Notes under the pieces: model-generated
What the model was told of the DNA's origin: nothing
Database searches by the model: none
What the model saw: the letters and a program-made list of their open reading frames with translations, nothing else
Shown: piece by piece, positions 48,381-60,566 of the stretch
How the letters are laid out: each line of letters starts with the position of its first letter
How positions within the stretch are numbered: position 1 is the first letter of the stretch
Position numbers and translations under genes: made by a program
From: Chamaea fasciata
Lineage: Eukaryota; Chordata; Aves; Passeriformes; Sylviidae
Reading direction: 5' to 3'
DNA length: 64,000 nt
Assembly (NCBI GenBank): GCA_029207755.1
Contig: JARCOQ010000016.1
Location: forward strand, 16,637,307 to 16,701,306

Positions 48381-50640
48381 TCAAACAATTTTTCCCTTTA
48401 GGTACAGCAAGATCTCCTTCAGCAGATTAAAGAATTGGAGCAGCTTTGCCCGAGGAACTGGACAGGGTTGAGTTGGTCTTGGAGGTAGTGTCTGCAGGGG
48501 GGTTGAGGTGTAGGCTGGTGCTGGCGTAATTCCTGGTACTGGCCTTCTTCCCACTGTAGTCCGGATCCAGTCGTAGTAGTACTGAGTGGAGCTGGAGACT
48601 GCAGGCCGTTTAGGTCTAGCACAGCCTACTCCCCAGCTGGTCACACCAATTTGCCAGAAGAAGCCGGCATGCTTATCTTGGCAGACAAGAGGCCCCCCGC
48701 TGTCACCCTGGAGCAGAGCAGAGAGGATTAAGGTGCCTCTGTGTGCCCCTGTCAGCAGTCGGAGTTGGTTGCTTTACTCTCTTCAGCCCCTGCCAGAAGA
48801 ACTGGACTCCTGGCTGAGCAAGGCCCTGCTCAAGTGCTGGAACCTGTAGAACCTCAGCACCCTTGGGAGCAGGTTGGGGGCCTGTCAGGTGAGGCTCTCT
48901 GTCTCCCCTGTGCTTGGATGCTTCAGGGTTAGCATCTGGACCCCACAGAGCAAGGACCCACGGATGGGAAAGGGGGCAGAAGCTTCAGCGGCAGTGCAGA
49001 GCTGGGGCTGGGAGAGCAACTGGTCAGGGAAAGCACGCGCTGGGCTGTGCTTGGGTGCTGGGATGAGGCTGCCTACACTGCTGGGGGCTGGGGGACTCGG
49101 CATGCTCCTACCTGGCAGGTGCCAATGCCGCCCTGGCCAGCACACACGTGGAAGTCATAGATGTACCCATGCAGCCACTCACTACTGTTGCAGAGCTGGT
49201 TAGGGACCACTTGCACCTTGGCCTGCTGCAGGATATCTCTACCTGAAGCTGTGAGCAGAGAAAGGAATGAGCTCCCAGCAGCTCTTTGCCCGTGTGTTGA
49301 AGTTTTTCCCTAGAGGCTTGCTGGCCTCTAGAGAGGTGTTGGGAGTGCTGTGTCGCTGCTGTGTGGCATTGGGCAGCAGGCCAGGCCAGAGGCATATGTC
49401 CCACGGCCTAACTCTGCTGTCAGGAAGGCCCAGCCGTCTCTCCCTGGTGGGCCAAGCTTGCCCTCAGGGTCCAGATCCTTTATGGGAACTCACTCACATT
49501 TCACGATTCTGTCACCCCAGCCAGCAACGTAACAGTTTTTCAGCTCCGACACTTTCACTGCAGGACCAGGCAGGCAGGCGGTCTGAATGGTGGAGCTGCA
49601 CTGGACTGGCCGATCCAGTTCCAGCAAGGCGATGTCGTTATACTCAAGGTCAGGGATGTATTTTTCATGAATAATCAGCCGCTTAATCCGGCGCACTTCC
49701 ACACCAGGGCCCGACTGGCCCAACGAGGTGGCCCCAAGAACGATGGCCCACTCGCTGATGGGACTGGAAGGCAGATGGAGAGAGGGGTGAGGGCGAGTAG
49801 AATCACGTGCTGTAACACCCCAGCCCTTCCTGCCTTCTGCTTCCTGAGGCAGAGAGGAAAACAGCACTCCACAGAGTGAAAGTAGGCTTGAGCTATATTG
49901 AGCTGCAGGCTGCTAGGAAGCGGTGGCATGAACCCAGTCGTCTCCCTGAGCAGTCTCTCAGCTGGGCCCTGCAATGTCCTGGCACTAGGCACATGCAAGG
50001 AAATGGGATGGGAATAGCATGCACTGGTGGTGTGGGGATATCCCTGTGCCCAGGTCCGACTTACTTTGTGATGTTGACAAAGCAGTGGGCAGCTGAGAGC
50101 AGCCACTTTGCGCTGATGAGGGTCCCTCCACAGATATGCACAGATACCGGTGGTTTCCAGACGCAGCGGATACTGGCGATCCCAGCCCAGGCCCCAGACC
50201 CTGGCATGACATCTGTGCCACCCACAACGCGTGATGAGCTGAAGGTAGTACCCATGGGCCGCAGCCCACAAGTCTGTCTGGAAGCAGAAAGTCGTTAGTG
50301 TCCCATGAGAAGGCCTGCTGCTGTGCTGAAGGTCAGCCAGCTTCCCTCCTCACAAGGCTCTGGTTGCAAAGCCAGCAGGGAGCTGCCTGGGATGTCCACA
50401 TGTTTGCCCATTTCTGCTTTAGCCCCTTAGACAACTGGTGCCAGCAGCCTGGCCAGTGGTGATAAACGGAGACTCCCACCTACTTTGGGAACTGCTGTGG
50501 CCACAGGTGGCAAGCGGGCACCCACAGGGAAGCCCCTAAGCCTTTGCCCGGGCCCCCAAAGAGCCTGAGGCTACTTACCCACAGGCGCCATGTGCAGGCC
50601 CGCACAGAGCCAGTAGGATGAGGATGCACAACAAAATCAT
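48381..50640 (-). CDS. Acrosin-like serine protease, copy 3
   Basis: Exons 50,640-50,579; 50,277-50,065; 49,763-49,498; 49,248-49,112; 48,707-48,381. Intact 334-residue product with the same domains, triad and splice sites as copies 1 and 2. It has Ile222 where the other copies have Val222, next to the S1-base Gly223; Ala262 is kept. Residues 100 and 295 are Val and Thr as in copies 2 and 4. Confidence 0.85.
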
Positions 50641-50719
50641 TGCCGTCACAGCTGCAAGTCAGCTGCAAGGAGAGAGAGCTTGACACCTCCAGGGCAGCTG
50701 CCAACGTAATGCCAACAGA

Positions 50720-50761
50720 ATTTGCATGGCCGCAGTGCCCTCGGCCCTAGGCCTGATGTCA
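50720..50761 (-). promoter_or_regulatory. Octamer plus CRE-like sites upstream of acrosin-like copy 3
   Basis: ATTTGCAT at 50,720-50,727 and TGATGTCA at 50,754-50,761, unchanged. Confidence 0.35.
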
Positions 50762-50837
50762 CAGAGGGACTGGTTCCATGTTCCAGACACGGTGCTGGCC
50801 GCTGCAGGCAGGGGGGAAGGGCAATTTAGAGGCCTAA

Positions 50838-51073
50838 AACCACAGAAAGGTCTGGATTGGAAGGTACCTTAAGGACTGACTAGTTTCAAACCCCAACCAT
50901 GCACACAGAGGCCTTCCACTACACCAGGTTGCTCAGAGTCCCATCCAAGCTGGCCTCAAATGGTAAAAGGAATGGGGCATCCACAGCTTCTCTGGGAAAC
51001 ATGTGCCACTCTTGTGCTAATGATACAAGATTTTGCTTGACATCCAAAACTACAGAATTGGCAGTAACAACAA
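50838..51073 (-). mobile_element. CR1 LINE 3'-end fragment (unit 3)
   Basis: Duplicate of the 31,865-32,100 fragment. Confidence 0.8.
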
Positions 51074-52918
51074 TTCAAAGCAACACACATTCTGATTTTT
51101 AAAAAGTTTGTGACATTGCAGGACTACTACTGTAGCAATCCACATCACTCACTAATCTCCTTGGGGCTATATGGGCACTGCATAAGATCTTCTTCAGGCT
51201 AGCTGTGCTAGCCGTTCTGAGAGAAAGTGGCATTGTTTAGCAAGACCGCCTTTTTCCAGACCTTTTGTGACTTTTTTTTTTTCTTTTTTCTTTTTTTTTT
51301 TTTTAAATTTCAGGCCATTTAAGCGCATAATTTAGCTAAATGCATCTTCCTTAGAGGGATCCTGCCTTTGAAAATGGAAGTGTGGGAGAAGAAAGCAGTC
51401 TATCCTTATGCAGAGGTGAAACAGGTGTTTCTCTTCCATGGCTCTGGGCAAGCCTGCACAGACCTAAGGGTAAGGGCCTAGCCCAGTGTTTATGGCTGAC
51501 CTGGTACACCCCTGATGCCCGCTTTGACTGTGAGCATGATAGTCACAGTAACAGGATGGAGTTTTGTCTTCTAATCCCAGGTGGGTAGAGCTCATCCTCA
51601 GGACCACGTAGGATGACCAACACATCCTTCATGACTCGTTCTCTGAGCTGGATGAGATCTGTATGAAAGAGGCTGAAGATGCCGAGTGCAAAGAAATGGC
51701 AAGGTAAATCCCTGCTGCCGGCTGCGATGGGAGAGAAGTACCCATGCTGGCAATACCCTCGGACTCTGCCTTCTGCTCTCTGGAACACTTTCTGCAGCTG
51801 CTGATGGAAGCAGCCTTCTCCTCTTGCCAGCCCAGAGCTTTAGCAATGCAATTGGAGACCTGGAGCTGAAGAGGAGATGAATGACAGTATCAAGTGAAGG
51901 ATCATGCCCTATGTGGCTACTCTCTCCTTGCACAGCCTCTGAACTGAGGAGCTGCACCACAAATGAAAGGATGCTGCTGGACAATTGTGCCAACAGCATC
52001 AAAGACACTGAAGGTAACGCGGGAGCCACATCCCTCTGGGAGTGGCCGAGCTTGGTTTGTCGCATGGCCCTTCACTCCCAAATCAACCTTGCCCCGAAGA
52101 TGCATCCTTTTTCACAAGTCCCATTGGATCTTTAAATTCTGTAGTCATCATCTCTCTAGTATTGCGAAGGCTGGCTCATTAAGTCAATTCCTAAGGCATC
52201 CAAGGAAACATTTGCTTACCACACTTCAGCCTATTAGTCGGCATTTTGTACAGTCCCTAACACTTGGTGGCCTACAGCTGCTAGTCTCGTTTCCTAAGTA
52301 CTGCTTAGTTATACAAAGAATTCCATAGTCCTGCATTACCTGGGTTAGTTGGAACAGTTCAAGTTTTTGTCCTGCACCTATGGCTAAGCTTAACTAGCCA
52401 GAATAGCTAGGCATGCTCACACGAGCGACACCCAAGGTTTTCTGCCTCTCATGCTGGAGTGGCAGTCCTCACCTTCCCTTGGAGGCTTTCTCATAGCCCT
52501 CCTAACACTGGGGTTTCTGCTCTTTGTCTTGCACTGACACCTCATCCTTTTCTTGACCCTCACCCTGCCTTAAGCCCATGTCCAGCATGAGCCTTGCCAG
52601 CCAAGGCTGTCTACCTTGCACCGGGTCTTAGCCATTTCAGTCTTCATCAATTCCCAAGACATTCAAAAAACAGGAGAATTGTATTGATGCATTTCTCATG
52701 GAAGGAGGAGATGACTCCAGTACAACTTATGAATAGGGGTGGAGACTCCCTAACAGAAAAACAATTTTACAACCTCTACTACTGACAGAACAGAAGTATG
52801 CATATGCAACAAACGGTCAAATGCACAAAAACTCCCCAACTTTCCAGATTTTCTTGGTACACTTTCCTGTCTCAAACTCAGCTCTATGTTATTGCTTCAT
52901 AGTTGTTCCTAAAGCATT

Positions 52919-53553
52919 TCAATAGGGTTCTGTATATTCCTCCAGGAGAGGCTGCAGCACCTGCACCATGACCTCCCCATCTGGACCGCAGAGGCACAGG
53001 GCATACAAGATGCTGTTCTCTGCTCTCACTGCCAGCCACCGCTGGGACCCATAGATTGCCTCCAGCCTCTGGTGCAGCCAGGGCATCATAGGGTCAAGAA
53101 CATGCTCTTCTTTTTGGAAAAGTTCTGCCCAGACCTTGGCAGCAGGCTACCCACAGCCTCTGCCCCTGCAGGCCCCTGCTCAGCTGGGGAAGGTGTCCCT
53201 TGCACAGGAAGCGCTCCTGGGCGCTGGCAGCTGTTTCCATCCAGGAGGCCAAGAGATCTTTCTGCCTCTCTCTTGGTCTCTGGTGATTCTCCCTGGGGTG
53301 TGATGACACACTCGAGGTATTTTTGTTCCCGCAGAGAAAACCTGGCAGACTCTATCAATCTTCTGCAGAGTGGGCACTCTGCTTTCTTCTCTGCCCAACG
53401 CAGCATGCAGCCCATGCAGAATTCATGGCCACGGGGTATGGCATAAGCAACACCCTCTTGCTCATCATGACAAATGGGGCAGCTGCACTCTGTCCCCATG
53501 GCTCTGTCTGTTCTCCGTGGCAATTCAGGGAGTCCTGAGAAGCTGCTCCCCAT
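52919..53553 (-). pseudogene. TOPORS-like RING-finger gene, copy 4 (frameshifted, RING ligand lost)
   Basis: ATG at 53,553. The third zinc ligand is changed, C41R (IPRGHEFC instead of IPCGHEFC), which should damage zinc site 1. The RING frame stops at 53,086, earlier than in the other copies, because of a substitution in the GCATCATAGGG stretch. The C-terminal part is out of frame and ends at the junction stop at 52,919. The same C41R is found in copy 5. Probably non-functional as a ligase. Confidence 0.6.
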
Positions 53554-54225
53554 CACTGGCACTACCAAAGAATCTCACACACTGCAACAAAATGGAGAAA
53601 CCTTGGTCTCTTCCTGTCCCAAGGAGCAGATGAAAAAATGCCCAAGCCCCTGGACAAGGATATTCTCCTGACTCCTCAAGCCCTAATGACCTTCTCACTA
53701 CCACCCTGGGGAGACTCAGCCTTCAAGGTCTTACAGGCATGCTTGACAGGCTGTGACTTTCCTGAGAGCGTGGAAAGATGGTCTCGGGCAGCTGAAATCG
53801 TGTAGGGTTGAGACTCCTGTCTGTGAAAAACAGGTGTTGGGATTAAGTGGTTCAACAATTTGGAGGTCCTGAATTTTTAATTAAATCTCTGGAGGCTGGA
53901 TTTTTCCTTTCTTTCTATCTTTTTTAAGTTCACTCTTGAATCAGAAAATGTTATTCATTGAATGCAGTTTTTATAAGGGGGAGGTTCTCTTCCAAAGTGA
54001 ACGCTGTGGGCAAAAATTTAATATGGCCTTAGCAGGCACTGGCGCACGTCAGCTGGGTACGCCGGTCAAGCATCACCTCCGCAGGTGATCTCTAGGGAAG
54101 AGTAGATGCGTGGCTTTGCTCCCCGCTGATGACTCTTAGGGGCTCTAAGAACCTATGCACCCTTGATGACCAGAGCTGCATAAGATATTGCAAGACACTT
54201 AAAGAGCAGAATTGCCTTAAACACC

Positions 54226-56115
54226 AATCACAGAACCACAGAATCGACTAGGTTGGAAAAAAAACCATCTGAGACCATTGAGTCAAACCTATGACTCAAC
54301 ACCACCTTGTCAACCAGACCACAGCACTAAAAGCCATGTGCTATCTTTGCTTAAACACCTCCAGGTGACTCCACCGCCTCCCTGGGAAGCCTATTCCAAT
54401 GCCCAAAATCACCCTTTCTGTGAAGAATCTTCTTCTCAATGTCCAGTCCCAACTTCCTGTGGTACAGCTTAAGACTTTGTCGGCTTCTCTTGTTGCTTGC
54501 CTGGGAGAAGAGACTGACCCCCACTGGGCTATACCCTCCTTTCGGGGACTTATAGAGGTTGGTACGCTCACCCCTGAGCCTTCTCTTCTCCAAGCTAAGC
54601 AACCCCAGCTCCCTCAGCTGCTCCTCATAAGACATGTGTCCCCAGACCATTCACTATCCTTGTTGCCCTCCTCTGGACCCATTTGAGCATCTCAACGTCC
54701 TTCTTAAACTGAGGAGCCCAGAACTGGACGCAGCACTCAAGGTGCGGCCTCACCAGTGCTGACTACGGGGGAAGAATGACCTCCCCGCTCCTGCTGGCCA
54801 CACCATTCCTGATCCAGGCCAGGATGCCATTGGCCTTCTTGGCCACCAGAGCGCACTGCTGGCTCACGTTCAGCTGCTGTCTCCAGTACCCCCAGGTCCC
54901 TTTTCTGCCTGGGCACTGTCCAGCCACACCAACCCCAGCTTGTGGTGCTGCAGGGGCTTGCTGTGATTCAAAGGCACGACCTGGCACTTGGACTTGTGAA
55001 ACCTCCCATTGTTGGATTCAGCACACCTATCCAGCCTGTCCAGGTCCCTCTACAGAGTCCTCCTACCCTCTAACAGAGCAGTGCTTGCTCCCAGCTTGGT
55101 GTCATCTGCAAGGTGATCCCCTTGTCCGGATCATCAGTGAAGATATTTAAACAAGACTGGTCCCAACACAGACCCCTGGGGGGCTGCACTAAGTGACTAG
55201 CCCCCATCTGGATGCAGGACCATTGACCTCCAGTCTCTGGGCCTGGCCATCCAGCCAGTTCTGAACACGGCTCCTGCCCAAGCTGTGGGCTACCAGCTTT
55301 TCCAGGAGTGCGCTACGGGAGATGGGGTAAGAGGCTTTGCTGAAGGCCAGGTATACAACATCCACAGCCTTCCCGTCATCCACCTGGCGGGTCAGCTGGT
55401 AACAAAGGGAGATCAGGTTGGTTAAAGCACAACCTGCCCCTCCTAAATCCCTGCTGGCTGGGTCTGATCCCTCAGCTGTCCTGTAGGTGCTGCGTTATCG
55501 CACTTAAGATGATCTCTTGTTTAACCTTACTGAGTACCAAGGTCAGGCTGACAGGCCTGTAGTTTCCCATGTGCTCCTTATGGCCCTTCTTATGGATGAG
55601 CATCACGTTGGCCAGCCCAGTCGTCTTGTTACCCAGGACTGATGGTAAATGATGGAAAGCGTCTTGGTGAGGTCTTCTGCCATCTCCTGCACCACCCTAG
55701 GATGAATCCTGTCTGGTCTCATCGACTTGTCAGCATCTAAGTGGCTCACATGGTCACTAACTACTTTCTCCTGGATAACAGGAGAGGCTGTTCTGTTCCC
55801 TGCTCCCCATCTACGAGTTCAGGAGGCCAGTTGCCTTGAGGACAACCCGTCTTTTTGTTGAAAACTGAAGCAAAGAAGATGCTCGGGACCTCAGCCTTTT
55901 CCTCATCTTTGATAACTATATTCCCTCCCTTATGCAATAAAGATGAGAGGTTCTTGCCCCTCCAAGATGCATTAAGATTATTGAAAGGCTTTGCCCACTG
56001 TGACAAACTCTCCAAAGAAGCAACTGCTCATCGGCAGCAACTGAAGCTCCCCCTCCCTGAACATGCCTCTGTGAAACTTGAGCTGTCAGTTAACCCACCC
56101 GAGAGGAATGTGAGG
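54226..56115 (-). mobile_element. CR1 LINE, 5'-truncated and degenerate (unit 4)
   Basis: Same inherited copy as in unit 1. An extra C near 54,653 (TGTCCCCAGACC) further breaks the remnant reading frame. Confidence 0.9.
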
Positions 56116-56217
56116 TAGGATTGGATGCGCTCTCAGACTAGCAGGAGGAAAACGGATACTGGAGGAGCACTGATACTGGACAGAAAGAACCCACATTCAA
56201 AGCCAACAAAGCCACTC

Positions 56218-56574
56218 TGTTGAAAAGCAACTCTGAGTGGGTAACTGTAGCCAATGAGCATTGATTCCTTTGTTGGCTAAAATGCCTAAAAAGCAAAAAG
56301 GTTTGAATACCTGGGGGAACCACACCAGCAAGAAGACCAGGGTGAAGAAAAGATGCAAGAGGATGCTTTCTGGATCCAAGTGCGGTGATAGCTTTCTACT
56401 TCAACTGTCTCACTCTTTCTCTCCCTCTGGCCCTCCTCTCTTTCCTATTTCTATCTCTCTACCTCATGCTTACTGTTAAAGAAAATCCATGCTATCGACT
56501 TCGGCACATGCCTCTTACCTTCAGGTAGAGGCATGTGCCAATAATCGGATCATAAAAGACGTGCTGGTACAACA
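56218..56574 (+). mobile_element. LTR-like remnant with hairpin (unit 4)
   Basis: Duplicate of the unit 1 remnant with several single-base differences in its left part (TGTTGAAAAGC). The hairpin at 56,503-56,539 is unchanged. Confidence 0.35.
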
Positions 56575-57778
56575 GACTGCTGCTGTGAGGGGGTGAGATG
56601 TGCAATTGATCCTTGGCCCAGGGATTGGCACTGGAGAAGGCAGATGCAGCTCTTCCCTTCCCTGGAGTGTTTGTGCATTGGTCTTACACGCCACTCCTAT
56701 GTGGAAGGGAGCAACAGAGGTTCGTCGATGTTCACGGATGGAAAAGAATGGCAAAAAGCAAAAGGGTCCAAAAAAACCTCACCGCTTTTTATTAACAAAC
56801 TACACACTCAGCATGGCAGTTGGTATATGTTTTGCCACTACCTTCTAATAATAAGACAGAAGACTAAAAGAAAAGAGGGAAGAAGAAGGGAAAGAGGAAT
56901 CGCGTAGGAGAGGAAAGAAGATTAAAGTCCTGGGTCCAGCACCGATCCAGCCAACAGGTGTCCAGGGTCCTGAGAGAATGCCACCCGGCCCCTGTGGTGG
57001 TACATTTTTCTAGGTAAGTTTTCCCCATTCTGGGATTAGGTTCCTCACTCTTCGTACAAATGAGTTGGCATGTGCAGCCTAGTATTCTAGACTTTTCTGG
57101 AAATGGGCTGGGGGGCTTTGGGTTTGTTTTCTTTTTTTTTTTGTGGTCTTGATTCTCCATCTATTGGTCTTGCTTGCTCCTTGACCCCACTCCTGCACTT
57201 AAGCTGTTCTTTATGTTGTGTGGTCACTACAGACTGGAACAGGAACTTCAGCTCCAGAATGGGGCTGGCCTACGTTCAATACAGCTCCCCTTTCCAGGCA
57301 CATGCTGTTATAACTCGTTTGCTTGATGGCTGTTGGTGTTCAGGGCATAGCAGTGCATGAACTCTTTACTGCTTAGGTTTCTACATGGGCCAAAAAACCC
57401 AGTTGCCATCTGATGGGGACAAAAACCATCCTTAGGGCACAGAGCAGAATGAAGGGCTTCACATTTTTGATGACAGGGCAACATCTGCACCCTTCTTTTC
57501 TTTTCTCTTGTTTTCCTAGTGTTGTGTTTCTTGAACTTGTTTTTGCAAACTTAAGGTGCCAGATGCTACTCTTCCGCTGCAGACGTACCAATAGCTGTGG
57601 GGAAGGCATTGATCTGTACGGAAGGGAGTGTGAAGCCAAATTCTTCCTAGATGAGTATGAAGGGATCCCTGAGTTCAGGACTGCTTGGGCAAAATCAAGC
57701 CAGCGGGATTTTAGAGAATTTGGATGCAAATTTGTCGCAGAGCAGAAAATACAGATCTCCTTTTGAGTTTGCTTCCAA

Positions 57779-57794
57779 TTTAATTCCGTTTAAT
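57779..57794 (-). terminator. Candidate polyadenylation signals, acrosin-like copy 4
   Basis: Two minus-strand ATTAAA hexamers, 80-95 bases downstream of the stop at 57,874. Confidence 0.4.
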
Positions 57795-57873
57795 GCAATT
57801 CAAATTAATAGAACTCAGAAGGAAAGGGTTGTGGTCTACTATAGCCTGAACTGCAGCTGGTCCATTTTGCCGT

Positions 57874-60133
57874 TCAAACAATTTTTCCCTTTAGGTACAG
57901 CAAGATCTCCTTCAGCAGATTAAAGAATTGGAGCTGCTTTGCCCGAGGAACTGGACAGGGTTGAGTTGGTCTTGGAGGTAGTGTCTGCAGGGGGGTTGAG
58001 GTGTAGGCTGGTGCTGGCGTAATTCCTGGTACTGGCCTTCTTCCCACTGTAGTCCGGATCCAGTCGTAGTAGTACTGAGTGGAGCTGGAGACTGCAGGCC
58101 GTTTAGGTCTAGCACAGCCTACTCCCCAGCTGGTCACACCAATTTGCCAGAAGAAGCCGGCATGCTTATCTTGGCAGACAAGAGGCCCCCCGCTGTCACC
58201 CTGGAGCAGAGCAGAGAGGATTAAGGTGCCTCTGTGTGCCCCTGTCAGCAGTCGGAGTTGGTTGCTTTACTCTCTTCAGCCCCTGCCAGAAGAACTGGAC
58301 TCCTGGCTGAGCAAGGCCTTGCTCAAGTGCTGGAACCTGTAGAACCTCAGCACCCTTGGGAGCAGGTTGGGGGCCTGTCAGGTGAGGCTCTCTGTCTCCC
58401 CTGTGCTTGGATGCTTCAGGGTTAGCATCTGGACCCCACAGAGCAAAGACCCACGGATGGGAAAGGGGGCAGAAGCTTCAGCGGCAGTGCAGAGCTGGGG
58501 CTGGGAGAGCAACTGGTCAGGGAAAGCACACGCTGGGCTGTGCTTGGGTGCTGGGATGAGGCTGCCTACACTGCTGGGGGCTGGGGGACTCGGCATGCTC
58601 CTACCTGGCAGGTGCCAACGCCGCCCTGGCCAGCACACACGTGGAAGTCATAGATGTACCCATGCAGCCACTCACTACTGTTGCAGAGCTGGTTAGGGAC
58701 CACTTGCACCTTGGCCTGCTGCAGGATATCTCTACCTGAAGCTGTGAGCAGAGAAAGGAATGAGCTCCCAGCAGCTCTTTGCCCGTGTGTTGAAGTTTTT
58801 CCCTAGAGGCTTGCTGGCCTCTAGAGAGGTGTTGGGAGTGCTGTGTCGCTGCTGTGTGGCATTGGGCAGCAGGCCAGGCCAGAGGCATATGTCCCACGGC
58901 CTAACTCTGCTGTCAGGAAGGCCCAGCCGTCTCTCCCTGGTGGGCCAAGCTTGCCCTCAGGGTCCAGATCCTTTATGGGAACTCACTCACATTTCACGAT
59001 TCTGTCACCCCAGCCAGCAACGTAACAGTTTTTCAGCTCCGACACTTTCACTGCAGGACCAGGCAGGCAGGCGGTCTGAATGGTGGAGCTGCACTGGACT
59101 GGCCGATCCAGTTCCAGCAAGGCGATGTCGTTATACTCAAGGTCAGGGATGTATTTTTCATGAATAATCAGCCGCTTAATCCGGCGCACTTCCACACCAG
59201 GGCCCGACTGGCCCAACGAGGTGGCCCCAAGAACGATGGCCCACTCGCTGATGGGACTGGAAGGCAGATGGAGAGAGGGGTGAGGGCGAGTAGAATCACG
59301 TGCTGTAACACCCCAGCCCTTCCTGCCTTCTGCTTCCTGAGGCAGAGAGGAAAACAGCACTCCACAGAGTGAAAGTAGGCTTGAGCTATATTGAGCTGCA
59401 GGCTGCTAGGAAGCGGTGGCATGAACCCAGTCGTCTCCCTGAGCAGTCTCTCAGCTGGGCCCTGCAATGTCCTGGCACTAGGCACATGCAAGGAAATGGG
59501 ATGGGAATAGCATGCACTGGTGGTGTGGGGATATCCCTGTGCCCAGGTCCGACTTACTTTGTGATGTTGACAAAGCAGTGGGCAGCTGAGAGCAGCCACT
59601 TTGCGCTGATGAGGGTCCCTCCACAGATATGCACAGATACCGGTGGTTTCCAGACGCAGCGGATACTGGCGATCCCAGCCCAGGCCCCAGACCCTGGCAT
59701 GACATCTGTGCCACCCACAACGCGTGATGAGCTGAAGGTAGTACCCATGGGCCGCAGCCCACAAGTCTGTCTGGAAGCAGAAAGTCGTTAGTGTCCCATG
59801 AGAAGGCCTGCTGCTGTGCTGAAGATCAGCCAGCTTCCCTCCTCACAAGGCTCTGGTTGCAAAGCCAGCAGGGAGCTGCCTGGGATGTCCACATGTTTGC
59901 CCATTTCTGCTTTAGCCCCTTAGACAACTGGTGCCAGCAGCCTGGCCAGTGGTGATAAACGGAGACTCCCACCTACTTTGGGAACTGCTGTGGCCACAGG
60001 TGGCAAGCGGGCACCCACAGGGAAGCCCCTAAGCCTTTGCCCGGGCCCCCAAAGAGCCTGAGGCTACTTACCCACAGGCGCCATGTGCAGGCCCGCACAG
60101 AGCCAGTAGGATGAGGATGCACAACAAAATCAT
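57874..60133 (-). CDS. Acrosin-like serine protease, copy 4
   Basis: Exons 60,133-60,072; 59,770-59,558; 59,256-58,991; 58,741-58,605; 58,200-57,874. Intact 334-residue product with signal peptide, Arg37|VVGG, His85/Asp135/Ser229, Gly223 and Ala262. It differs from copies 1-3 at residue 315 (Gln instead of Leu) in the Leu-rich C-terminal segment. The exons carry few differences from the other copies and none that break the frame. Confidence 0.85.
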
Positions 60134-60212
60134 TGCCGTCACAGCTGCAAGTCAGCTGCAAGGAGAGAGAGCTTGACACCTCCAGGGCAGCTGCCAACGT
60201 AATGCCAACAGA

Positions 60213-60254
60213 ATTTGCATGGCCGCAGTGCCCTCGGCCCTAGGCCTGATGTCA
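60213..60254 (-). promoter_or_regulatory. Octamer plus CRE-like sites upstream of acrosin-like copy 4
   Basis: ATTTGCAT at 60,213-60,220 and TGATGTCA at 60,247-60,254, unchanged. Confidence 0.35.
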
Positions 60255-60330
60255 CAGAGGGACTGGTTCCATGTTCCAGACACGGTGCTGGCCGCTGCAG
60301 GCAGGGGGGAAGGGCAATTTAGAGGCCTAA

Positions 60331-60566
60331 AACCACAGAAAGGTCTGGATTGGAAGGTACCTTAAGGACTGACTAGTTTCAAACCCCAACCATGCACACA
60401 GAGGCCTTCCACTACACCAGGTTGCTCAGAGTCCCATCCAAGCTGGCCTCAAATGGTAAAAGGAATGGGGCATCCACAGCTTCTCTGGGAAACATGTGCC
60501 ACTCTTGTGCTAATGATACAAGATTTTGCTTGACATCCAAAACTACAGAATTGGCAGTAACAACAA
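60331..60566 (-). mobile_element. CR1 LINE 3'-end fragment (unit 4)
   Basis: Duplicate of the 31,865-32,100 fragment. Confidence 0.8.

Larger units (their letters stand above)
43434..52926. repeat. Tandem segmental duplication, unit 3
   Basis: A 9,493-bp unit. It groups with units 4-5 over the 44.5-47.6 kb stretch (for example GCGCACGTCAGCTGGGTACG) but with unit 2 at the RING tail and at CACGCGCTGGG in the acrosin-like intron 4. Confidence 0.95.
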
